Source of the DNA: Paraescarpia echinospica
Lineage: Eukaryota; Annelida; Polychaeta; Sabellida; Siboglinidae
Direction: 5' to 3'
Assembly (NCBI GenBank): GCA_020002185.1
Contig: CM034534.1
Coordinates: forward strand, 12,124,914-12,188,913
DNA length: 64,000 nucleotides
Part shown: positions 20,947 through 32,092 of the stretch, in pieces
Layout of the letters: every line of letters begins with the position of its first letter
Numbering within the stretch: the stretch's first letter is position 1
The notes under the pieces: model-generated
What the model was told of the DNA's origin: nothing
Seen by the model: only the letters and a program-made list of their open reading frames with translations
Database searches by the model: none
Program-made: the position numbers and the translations under genes

Positions 20947-23900
20947 ATGGCAGGCTCCATGCGTCATATTAATTCAAGATGCTCTTTTAAATATACAGTG
21001 TTCATGCTTGCATGTTTGCAAATCACCTTTAGACTTTTTAACGATTCCGAATCGGAGAGCTTTCAACTTGACCGCTTTCAAAACAAGTACAATGAGAACT
21101 ACAATGTCATCACCAAACCCAGACATATCAATTCTGCCACAACCTACTACATTTACAGTCCTATCTGGAAAACCATTGCACACCTAAAATGTGTTAAATC
21201 CAGCCGCTCCACTGGACTACTAGTCATTCCACACAGACCCAGTACAGACAGGATGACAACTAAACTCACTCTTCTGCTAAGCATCATACTGTCAGAGGAT
21301 GTCCAAGTAAACTCAGGCCCCACTAAATGTCACACATGTAAAAAGTCAATCAAATCCAATGGACACAGCCTAACGTGTAGTGATTGCAACAGGACAGTGC
21401 ATATCAAATGCATATGTAGTTGATCACGTGATAATTATATAATTATGTTACATCGGTAGGGTGGCAGCGACATATCATTGTTTTAATGGGAGCCTCCCTG
21501 ACCTTACAATGAATATTATATTGTAGTTTATGTGCTTATGATGGTCAAAATAAATACTGTCTGTCAGTCAAATGTGCTGGAATATCCCTACATGTCTACA
21601 ATAGCACCTACAGAAACCTAACCACCCCATGGCACTGTTCCAGTTGCTCGGCACCCTGTGGCATTTGTCACATGGAAGTCCTAATTGACCACCTTGCAAT
21701 ACAATGGGACCACTGTCAAAACTGGATACACACACATTGCTGTAAAATAAACAACAAAGCATATAAAAGATTAATTAATTCATCATGCTCCTGGGCTTGC
21801 CCCAAATGCGATAGTGTCAACTTCTCAAATTCCTTATTCAGAGACAAACATTTCTACAGCTAATCCTTTTGATCCACTGGATAGCGGCAACCACAGCAAT
21901 AATGAAATACATACCAACATAGCCGAAACTCAAGATCCAGCGTTTGGATCAAATACCCAAAATGCATCAAACCCTGAATGACCCAGGAAAACCAAACAAA
22001 ACACTCCCAGTGGCATTCTGATAAACACCAACAGTGTCAAGAGCATTGAAAAGACAACCCAACTAAAGGCAACAATCCAGTCGAACAATCCTGACATCAT
22101 ATTCCTAGTCGAAACCAAAATAGATAAAAACTATCCCACCTACTAATTTCTACCACCAAACTATGATGCTATCAGAAAGGACAGAAATGTCCATGGCGGT
22201 AGAGTACTTATAGCCTTTCGTGATGACATGGTTATAGAACCACTTCCAAACCTTGATTGCAGTTGTGAAATAGTATGAACAAAATCCACTTTGCACAAAA
22301 CAAATCCATCTACTTTGCATCCTATTACTAGCCCCCCAAGGACCATCTCTGATCTCTCGAAGTTCTCCATGATTCTTTGACAAACCTACACTATATACAA
22401 AAAACTCCCCCAACATAATCATAGCAGGAAATTTTAACCTTCCTGATATCAACTGGCGCAACCAACAAACCACAAGCAATAGAACTGCCAGCAAACACAA
22501 CAAACTACTAGAAATAATTAGTGAATTCGGATTGTGAAACATGGTGAATGAGCCCACATGAATCGATTCTGGCAATAACGTTGACTTAATACTCACCTCA
22601 AATCCGTCCATAATTGTCAACACTCACACCATTCCCGGCATGAGTATTCATGAAGCCGTATCCTTCAGTGTCAACCTAAACCCAGTTCGCAACAGGAAAC
22701 CACCACACAAAGTATTTCAATACAAATCCGCAGACTGGGGCAAACTTTAAGACAGCATAATCCAATTAACAACAGAATACTTTGACATGGACCCCAATTC
22801 ACGAGACATTAACACAAACTGAATCTTTTTTCTGACACAACTTGCCACATTGATCAACAACACCATCCCTAGTCGCAACACCAAAGCACAAACACATCTC
22901 CCCTGGATAACACAGAAAATAATAAGAATGCAACAAAAGCCACAAAAACAAAAAACAAAACTGGATTTAATAGTGACTGGGAAAAGTTCAAAGAACTCAG
23001 AAGGCAAGCCACTAAGGTTTGCAGCCAAATCTTACAAAGATTACGTAAAGACCAACATTAGAGACAGCTTAAAAACAAACCCTAAACAATTCTGGTCATT
23101 CATCAAAGCAAGCAAATGAGAAAACATTGGCATTCCCACATTGCAAGTAAATTAAAAACCAATCATTAATGATCATGACAAAGCAAATGCACTGAACAAC
23201 CAATTTAGTTCCGTGTTCACCCAAGAAATCTACCCTATCCCCCAACAAGCACCTTCCTCTTACCCTAATATGCCCACTCGTGAAATCGAAATAGCTGGAG
23301 TAATCAAGCAACTGAAAAATCTAAACCAAAACAAAGCTACTGGCCCAGATGAACTCCCAGCCATAAAGAAACTGCAGAGGAAATAGCTCCTATTATCACA
23401 CACATCTTCCAACAGTCATACAACACATGCAAACTCCCCGATGACTGGCTCCAAGCACTAGTAACTCCAATACACAAAAAGGCCACAAATCTGACCCCGC
23501 AAACTACAGACCAATATCATTAACATGCATCCTCTGTAAAGTCATGGAACACATCATTCTAACTTCTAAGTAATATAACCTGAACAAACACAACATCATC
23601 CTCCACTTTCAACATGGATTCCACTCAGGACTATCATGTGAATCTCAACTCATCGAGATAGTCCATGACTAGATAACTATGCAATCCTGCTTGATTTTGC
23701 CAAAGCTTTTGACAAAGTCCCCCACTATCTAAACTAGCCTCCTACGGAATAACTGGAAACTCACCAAACTCGATCAAACCATTTCTGTCAAACCGTAAAC
23801 AGAGTCTCAGTAAATGTTACATCTGGTGTTTCACAGGACTCTTTCTACTCTACATAAACGAAAACATCCAATCTCCCATACGCCTCTTTGCAGATGACAG

Positions 23901-24440
23901 CATTATATATTATAAAATCACCCCTGAAACAGACCATAAAATTCTTCAAACTGATGTGATCCAACTCCCAACGTGGATGGTCTGAAAAATGGCAAATGGA
24001 ATTTAACATTTCTAAATGTGTCCACCTCCCAATAACAAACAAAACTAAACCCAGACTACACTCATATTCACTCTTCGGCATGCCACTCGCTATAGCATCC
24101 AGCCATTTGTATCTCAGAGTAAAATTTGATTCAAAATTAACCTGGGCAAGTCACATCACCGACATAGTTTCCAAATCCTCAAAAGTCCTAGGCATGATTA
24201 AAAGAACCCTTGGTCCAAACCCGATGTCAAAGAAATAGCTTATAGTTATAACATGCTAATCAGATCAAAACTCGAGTATGAATCTCCCATATGAAAAAAT
24301 ACAACACTGTGCTGCCAGATTTGGTAAAAATGATCATAGACACCAAACCAACTCAGCAGACCTAGTAACCACCCTTAGATGGCCAACTCTTGAACGACGG
24401 CACATTATCAAAACAAGCCATAACATTTTATGAAATTTTA
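20947..24440 (+). mobile_element. CR1-like non-LTR retrotransposon, degenerate
   Basis: ORF1 begins at 20947 and encodes two PHD-type cysteine/histidine fingers (CHTCKKS...CSDCNRTVHIKC, resuming after an insertion with WHCSSC; then CGICHMEV...CPKCDSVN). A decayed 2A-like motif (DVQVNSGP, 21298-21321) precedes the fingers. Further on, in interrupted frames, are APE endonuclease signs (VETKID, RKDRNVHGG, AGNFNLPDINW) and reverse transcriptase signs (NKATGPDELP, NYRPISLTCILCK, LLDFAKAFDKVPH, FADDSIIY). Many stops and frameshifts make it inactive. Confidence 0.85.
21411..21567 (+). mobile_element. LINE 3'-end insertion inside the CR1-like ORF1
   Basis: A 157 bp segment ends CTGTCTGTCAG and is flanked by TCAAATG on both sides (21404-21410 and 21568-21574), a 7 bp target site duplication. 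Removing it lets the PHD frame (VHIKC then AGISLHV) continue. Its sequence matches the 3' end of the minus-strand LINE at 62497-62660, sharing GGGAGCCTCCCTGACCTTAC and ATGGTCAAAATAAATACTGT. Confidence 0.9.
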
Positions 24441-24444
24441 AATA

Positions 24445-25990
24445 ACATTATCAACATCAACTGCCTGCCTTCACCGGAAGACCATTGCGACTGGCAGACC
24501 CAATCAGAACCGAAGAAGTCAAGCAAGCGATCGCAAAATTGAACAGTGGCAAAGCCAGCGGGCACGACGGCATACCGGCCGAATTCTTCAAATGCACGGC
24601 TGGCCTGCTCGCAGACATGATTGACAGCATTTTCAACGATGCGCTGGAAAAACACGAACCGTTCGACCTAGGCAAAGGTGTGCTCGTATTGATACAGAAG
24701 CCGGGCAAACCGATAGGTCCACTAACGAGTGTGCGTCCGATAGTTTTACTATCAGTACTCCGAAAACTACTGTCTCTCATCGTTCTATCGAGGATCGCGC
24801 CAAAAGTTGACGACTACCTGTCGCTGTCGCAATCAGGATTCCAACGCGGATGCAGCACGGCTGACGTAGTCTTCGGGTATCGTTGGCTCTGTGCTAAAGT
24901 GCAGCGTCAGCATGTATCAATCGAATTCCTCTGCATCGACCTGAGTCGCGCCTTCGACACCATACGTTGCGACAAGCTGCTTGATACGCTACAAACATTC
25001 CTCGGCGAGTCGGAACTGCGGATGATTCGCTTCCTACTCGCCGCCACGTCGCTCGAGTCGCGTCTCTCAACAGGCGATTGTCATCCATTTGCCACATCCA
25101 TCGGGACGCCGCAAGGCGACAGCCTCAGTCCGGTGTTATTCACTGTGTACCTCGAAGCGGCACTCCGTGACCATCGTTCATCCCTCCCGACACGTTCACC
25201 AGCTGATGCCACCCTACCGTTGGACATCGAGTACGCTGACGACACGGACTTCATCAGCTCTTCTCGTTCATTCCTCGACGAGATCGAGCGCATCGCGCCA
25301 GTTTGCTTGGTGGAGTGGTCGCTGACGATCAATGTGTCGAAAACAGAATGAACAAGTATCAGCCGACACGCTGACCGCATTCAGGAAGAGTGGCGTATAC
25401 GACACGCAAGCTTGGATCGCTCCTTGGTGAAGCCGAAGACGTCGTTCGCCGAAAGCAGCCTTACGCAACGTAGCCTTACTGTGGACACTGGTCTAGGCGA
25501 TCACAGATCTCTCTACAGCTGCGGCTATACATATCCTTTGTTGTGTCCATGCTGACATACAACATGGGTACACATGAAATCAGAACTAGATCGTCTGGAT
25601 GCGTACCACGGTCGTCATCTACACCAGATCATCAGCATCTGTTGGCCACATCGTATTTCCAACGAAGCACTGTACCACCATTGCCGATGCCGTCCCATCA
25701 GCGAAGCTGTCATAACTGCAAGATGGAGTCTATTCGGGCACGTGCTCTGTATGCCACCCGATGCACCCGCTCAGCAAGCGATCAACAACTATTTCGGTGG
25801 TGTCACGACATACATGGGTCGACCGCGAACGATTCTGCCGACAGCGTTGAGCACGGACCTGCGACGCATAGGTCATATGCTACGTTGCCGTGCCGACGCT
25901 CTGCGCGCACTTGACCGTGAATAGTGGCGACAACTGGGGCTGATCATTTCAAAACAAGAAAGTGTCATATGAATCCATGGAAATGACCTT
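24445..25990 (+). mobile_element. Second non-LTR reverse transcriptase, 5'-truncated
   Basis: The plus-strand frame 24485-25351 encodes a nearly intact reverse transcriptase: EEVKQAIAKLNSGKASGHDG, SGFQRGCSTADVVF, CIDLSRAFDTIRCDKL, GTPQGDSLSPVLF and the catalytic YADD (in IEYADDTDF). A TGA at 25349 is followed in the same frame by more RT tail, and the shifted frame 25574-25924 carries the LINE C-terminus RWSLFGHVLCMPPDAPAQQA and GRPRTILPT. It is more GC-rich and better preserved than the CR1-like element before it, so it is younger. The clade is not assigned. Confidence 0.85.
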
Positions 25991-28255
25991 TTAAAATTAT
26001 ATATTTACATTTTCATTACTTTTTAGTGCAATTTCTACTTACTTTTTAACGAGTATTTTTTTATACTTTTTTATCATGTGGACATTTTAATTATACATAT
26101 ATATATATATATTCATTTAAATATTTTATTTATTTATATATCTATTTATTCCACTTCTACAAAAGAACTGTGATGGTACATTTCGTGCGGAATGGCACAA
26201 GCGAAACAGACGCAAACTACATCATGTCTGCCAAGCGAAAGTGCACATAATAATAATTATCAACATTAACCCCCCGCCAGGCCTTCTAACACAATCAAGA
26301 AACCGTGGCCACTATGACTAGGCAGCCCCTGGGCCCTGGCCTAGGACTACGACTAGGTGCCCATTACTTTAGTTCTACCCCAGTCTAGAGCAATCCGTAT
26401 ATATCACTATATGGAACAAGATCCCAACACAAATCACTCAAATAGAAAGCCCCATTGCTTTTCAAACAGTCATCGTGAATCTTCCATTCAGCACACCTAA
26501 TCACCTTAACTACCTTTAAATAATTAATAAATTTAAGCAACCCACAGCGCATGTGCACAAACACCACAAACCCCTATGTTAGCCCGGGATTAGGCTGTTT
26601 GGAGGGACAGATCTAAATCTAAGACCAAGCTAGACAAAATATTTTGAGAATATAAACAATCTACATATAGTGGTCCCATATAGTTGTCTATGGTTTGCAA
26701 CGAACACCTGAATCTACAGACTAATGCCTACATTAATTAAGTAAATAATGCTTCAAAACTCCATCCGTCAAACCTTAACATCGTCCAGCCAAACGCTAGA
26801 AGCAGTGGGACAAAGGAACGGAGATATCCATTGGGCAAAACCAACCTCGTGACTTCCTCCATTGGCTTACGCAATTTGATTGGTGACCCCAAAAAGGATT
26901 CGGAACGCGGGTAATTTGACATCACAGCCACATTGACGTTAAATTAATGGATATATCTTAATTTAATTATATACATTGAGCAACAAATCAAGCCTCCAAG
27001 GCAGTTGTTATCACAACTGATACCTTCCGGATTTTCTGGGAGTTATCCGGATTTGTTGTAAAACAATTCTCGGCTTGATTTTTTTCTAACACTGAATTAC
27101 TTTAATAAACTGTACTATTATGTGTTGGGAAAATAAACATATTGATTGACTGATTGATTGAAAAGAAGAAACAATTAACATTTTCTGGCTGTTGTTTGTT
27201 TGCTAGTTGTGCATTGCTTGTATTGCATTTTTTGGTGAGCCGGGCCTCAAGCGGTGCAATTAGAGGACCCAATTAAAGCAGGGTTGCATTTGCAGATATT
27301 TGGTGAATCTTAAGGGGGTGCATGGCGTATCAATTTAATTATGTTAGATTGTTCTAATGATCCTGAAACATTCTTCTGAATTTCGAAACTCAAAAGTTGG
27401 TAGGTATATGGTCATCGTTATTACAGTATTTTAATTGACAAGTCGTTCCCGATGACCAATTTAATTTCTATATAGCCAATTAAGGAAGCGATTACAAAAT
27501 AATATGTATACAAAGAGGCAAGTGGACCTCAATACCATGCATGCCACTACGACGTAGATCGAAGTTTAGAAACAACTAAGCTGAGTAAATGCAGAAAACA
27601 ATAATTTTTGTGTCACATTTTAGTTACAAATTACGTTAATCTCAACTAAAACACTTATCCGAAAGGTGGAAGCACGTTACGGTCTTTGCAACAAAAGTGG
27701 CGCCACGTAGCGGAATCATTTCAAGCTAGCACCTTCTGGAAGTACTGATGCATGATGGGTAAATAAGTAAATGAATAATGTTTACGACGGGTACCATGGA
27801 ATCAGCCATAAAAGCACATCTTATGTATTCAGCCCTATGGAATTTGTACGTATTAGGTAATGTATTTAGTTATCATATTTTAAATACTTGTTTGATTATT
27901 ATGTTCACACGATGGTAACAACACATTTTTGGAAATCTGTGGTAAACCCCCGAAAAAATCCCAAATTACTGTACGTCGTATTACTGGGCTGTGGCGGCCT
28001 GCGTCGCTGCAACAGTTGCCGAATGGTTTACCTGCCCGAATCGTGTCGTCACGGCGCACGCCTACGCAGGTGCCAGTGGCGAGACAGTGTTACATGGGAT
28101 CAGTAAATGTCTAGAAATACAGAACTCCAATGACCACCGTTTGCCCGGTTTCAGCACCCACTGTTTACATTACAGCCATACAGGCCTGCATGTAACGTAC
28201 GTGGTTGATTTTTGTGGGGAGCGTTAGATTCATTTTCAACTGCACACCCCTCTAG
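25990..28255. other. AT-rich intergenic sequence with probable LINE 3' end
   Basis: No host exon is recognised. Around 27110-27165 AATAAACTGTACTATTATG and a (TTGA)n-like tail suggest the 3' end of another plus-strand LINE, but its coding part is not visible. An (AT)n tract lies at 26095-26112. Confidence 0.5.
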
Positions 28256-28259
28256 GCTA

Positions 28260-28660
28260 AATATAGGCTATATCTAATACAAACAAGTTGCTGGATATAA
28301 TAAACGAGACAACCTTTTTCCATCTTTATAAGGGACTCGTCCAACCTTCTTTGGAGTATGGCATAGCAGTCTGGTCTCCAAAGTATCAGTACAACATTGC
28401 ATGATGCTGTGGAGGCTGTCCAAAGAAGAGCGACACGAATGGTGCCAGATCACGGGGCATTCTTTAAAGTTGTATAAAAACAGGAGTAAACGAGAACTAA
28501 GGAGACACTTCTTTAGTGAGAGAGTAATTGATGTATGGAACACCTTACCTGAAGCCATTGTCCCAGCTCCAACTGTCAATGCACTGAAGAACCGACTCGA
28601 TATATTATGGATGCACCAGCCTGTCAAATTCGATTAGAAAGCCACATTGGTTAAAGAGCG
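28260..28660 (+). mobile_element. Non-LTR retrotransposon C-terminal tail
   Basis: In two frames the strand encodes LYKGLVQPSLEYGIAVWSPK and then RSKRELRRHFFSERVIDVWN followed by TLPEAIVPAPTVNALKNRLD, the standard end of CR1/L2-type ORF2 proteins. It is 5'-truncated with one frameshift. A microsatellite follows its 3' end. Confidence 0.8.
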
Positions 28661-28697
28661 GTTCAGTCATAGGCAAATTTGCCTGAAGACCGAAGAG

Positions 28698-28850
28698 GGT
28701 GTGTGTGTGTATGCATGTATGCATATATGCATATATGCATGTATGCATGTATGCATGTATGTTTGTACGTACGTACGTACGTACGTACGTACTTACGTAC
28801 TTACGTACGTTTGTATGTAAGTACGTACGTATATATGTTTGTATGTATTA
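28698..28850. repeat. Compound GTGT / TGCATGTA / CGTA microsatellite
   Basis: (GT)n passes into (TGCATGTA)n and then (CGTA)n with variants, about 150 bp. Confidence 0.95.
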
Positions 28851-30014
28851 TTAATATGTCCAGACATCTTGCCTCAACTCTAGTATTATAGGCTAGCTCC
28901 AGCCTTGTTGAGTGAAGCACAACTCTTGCGTCAGCGGGGAGTTGGTGTGTGTACTTGATGCAACGATAACATTTCATTGATATTCTAAATGTGTCAATTG
29001 TACTTGAATTACAGATCGGCCGAAATACCTTCAGAGTTGATTTGCTGACAACAGCATGAAAGAAACTGACAGTTTTAGTGCTGTTTTACTGCAGGTGAGT
29101 TATTTGGCAGGTAACAGATTAAACATACATACTTCAAATTGTGGCCAGCCATTCCCAGGGAGCACAGCTGTGGAGTTATGTCCGATTTATCAGGACATTG
29201 TTGTCTGCTGTGCACAATGCCACAGTTGGAGACAGTAGAAATTGGAGACAGTCGTGGGTTTTTTAACATTTCGAGATAACTGCTGCCCTTGATTTGTTGC
29301 TCCATAAGTGCATGTAAGCCCACAGAAATATGAGATTTGTTGAAAAGTATCAGTAATAGGTCACTGAAGTGATAAATCTTACTACATTTTCTGTATCTAT
29401 CAATACCACAGCAGACTGACAAAAACCATCTTTGTAAATGGTTTGCATGTTGCACAAACTATCAGTGTGTTGCTGTGTCTAGTAAGGCCTGGAATGATGT
29501 CAAAGGTGTACATAGAACTACATACTTATGGTAGGCTAAGTTGTTATTGCAACAACATGAACAGTCCACATAGGCTCATTTAGTTGTAATGGCTTCACAA
29601 ATTACCTGCTCAGTGAAACACAGTAAGGTTAGCTGGCCAATTAGTGCTTTGTGTTGGGGTGGCAGGCTGTGATTTCATACCTCTAATAGTAGTTCACACA
29701 GTAAACTGTGATTGACAGAACTTTGCTATGCAAAAGGAATAGAAAAGTAATTGCATAAATTGTTTCTACAATTTTATATATATACCACATTGCTGACCAC
29801 ATACCTGTGGGTACGATTTAGTATACTTTAAAGGGTTTGTTACAAAAATACATAATTATAAAATAATCCTGACAAGACAAATGCTTGCTAATTACTTGTT
29901 CACATTATATTTAAAACCAGGTGTTTTATAAATCAGTTTTGTTGGAAGGGAAGTTGTCCTTTGTTTTTTTATCATAAAATCGTAATAGATACAGTATCAA
30001 CTATACAATAGCAT

Positions 30015-30330
30015 GCTTCATTACTGCCCAAATGTGTTTTATATTACAGAATGATTTTTTTTTGGAAATTTTTTTGACTGTTTTTGGAGAAACAGTTTGT
30101 TTCCACGGCGGTGCATCACCTTTGAAGGTGTCGTCCTGGTCTGATTACTAATGAGATAGAGATATGCATCACGTGATACATATTCATATCCCGTCGGGTC
30201 ATGACCTTTTTAAGAATTATCTGTGCTCGCTATTCAAGGGTTTGGGTGACAGCTCAGTGATTTTAGTAAACATTTAACTGATTAATTCAAAAGTTGTTTC
30301 TGCATTGTTAAAACATTTAGATTATACTGT
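30015..30330. repeat. Interspersed repeat, copy upstream of CCDC142
   Basis: This 300 bp segment matches 46790-47080 in the same orientation. Shared blocks include CTGCCCAAATGTGTT, TCTGATTACTAATG / TCAGATTACTAATG, TGACAGCTCAG / TAACAGCTCAG and AAAAGTTGTTTCTGCATTGTT. The two copies bracket CCDC142. Confidence 0.8.
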
Positions 30331-30447
30331 ATAATATGATTTTACAATATAAATGAACATCCTCCCAATAACCTTGTGACATGTTAACATGCTTTCTTTT
30401 GTAGTTTTGATGCCTGTTAACACATTTTATTTTGTAGTTTCCCCGCC

Positions 30448-32092
30448 ATGTCCCAGCAGCGTCCACTGATTCGCCGTCAGCCCCGACTGCAGGCGATCGG
30501 TCGATCAGAAGTGGTCGACTTGGAAGATCCACCGGAAATTGCCGTAGAGGATGAAGACATCAGCACACCGTACTACTTTTACGTTGAGGATGCCGAGCTC
30601 ACCTGCAATTCTGCCGAGCAGCTGTTTACCACACTGAACCCCGGTTCTTACTCGTGCTACAAGCTCATTGCCGAATGCAGTTATAATTTTGTGCATTGTC
30701 GGCCAGCGGTAGAATTCGGGGCGCAGTATGGCCGCCTCAGGAGACTCCTCGAGACTAGAGCGAGACTACAGCTGACACAGGATTGCACGAGTCGAATCGC
30801 AGCCGCATCAAAATTCATAGCAGAACTGAAGAAGGTCACTAAACGGGAATATGGGGTATGGCACCGTGTATGTCAAGGCAACGATTCGGTTGTTTCGGCG
30901 ACAAATCTTGAATCGCTATGCTCGATCTGCGATGAGCTGCGTATACACATGAGTCATTGGAATTCGATACGGCAGCGAGCAGATAATCGGTGTTGGCTCG
31001 AGTCGCAGAATTCCAGCTTCACTGACGAACTGGAGAAGATTCGTATGCAGCTTGTCCACTTGAGAGACACTGCCATCTGGTGGATCGATCGGCTCATTAA
31101 TATCGGGCTGCGCGTGCTTGCTCATTGCGATGTGGCGAACCTCCGGGAAGACACGCTGTGGGAAATCTTACGGGGTGTGGAGGATTTCAACCTGGCCATA
31201 TCTACAATCGGTGGCGAGAGTAACCAAGCAGCGATTGGTGGGCTCATGTCACATGGCAGTGTAGCAGCTCACTCAAACAGGAGACAAACAAACCGTCTCC
31301 CAACGCAGCTTGATAAGATTTCGCAAGCGAATTCTTACCACAATCTCAGCATCGGCATTAAGCCAATACCCTTTGCACGTGTGCTCAGCGTTCTAGCGAA
31401 CGAACGTTCAAAATATATCGCATCGATTGTACATAAATTCTTCACCACCCACGAACAGTTCCTCGAGATCAGCCAATGTCAGAACGTTGCAGATTATTCC
31501 TGGACGGAAAAGGCCATAAAAGAAGGCGATAAGCAGACAGCGTCATCTTATGGTGAGACATCAGACTACTACACAGCGAGCGAGAGTTCTGCCATGCTCC
31601 ATATGGGAAGTGTAGCTGCACCAGATCTTTCGCAAGACATGTCTCCGGTTATTGCATTTTCTCAGATGGAATACGATTTCGCTGTCGGGTTTCTCCAAAT
31701 CGTCTGCCATTCAACAAACTTACTGCGGAGGCCCGTTGCTAGGCAACCGTCACATCATTCTGACACCGAACCCGAGAGGACGCCATCAACGAAAACAAAA
31801 GGTGGCACCACAAGAGACAGTGATGACACAGATCCGAGGGTAGCGTCAGACGCCGAACGTAAGTCAGTGTCATGGAGTGACGCAAAGGAAGTGACGATCA
31901 TACAACAGTTGGTGCAGCGATACATGCAGTTGCTATGGCAACACTTTGGCCGCCAGGTGCTCGAATTGTTTCAACGACCTGCCTTCGACGGACAGACAGT
32001 GACATCTGGTAGCCGACTCGGCAGCATCATCCTGTGTCCAGACGCAGTGGTTGTGATGATCGTACACATGGTGCGGCAGACGTGTGTCAAAG
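30448..32092 (+). CDS. CCDC142: CCDC142 coding exon 1 (residues 1-548)
   Basis: One long exon starts CCGCCATGT. It encodes the helical N-terminal half, with the segments LRRLLETRARLQLTQDC and VLANERSKYIASIV corresponding to human VLLRLHREREQLLQARDC and LLTGERGCQVAS as I remember them. A charged Ser/Thr/Asp-rich linker (about residues 430-475) precedes the last helices. The donor AAAG|GTGAGG is in phase 1. The frame reads on to 32154 in the intron, which is not coding. Confidence 0.93.

Noticed and set aside
28679..28891. 70-codon plus-strand frame rich in Tyr/Val/Arg
   Set aside because: Translation of the CGTA microsatellite.
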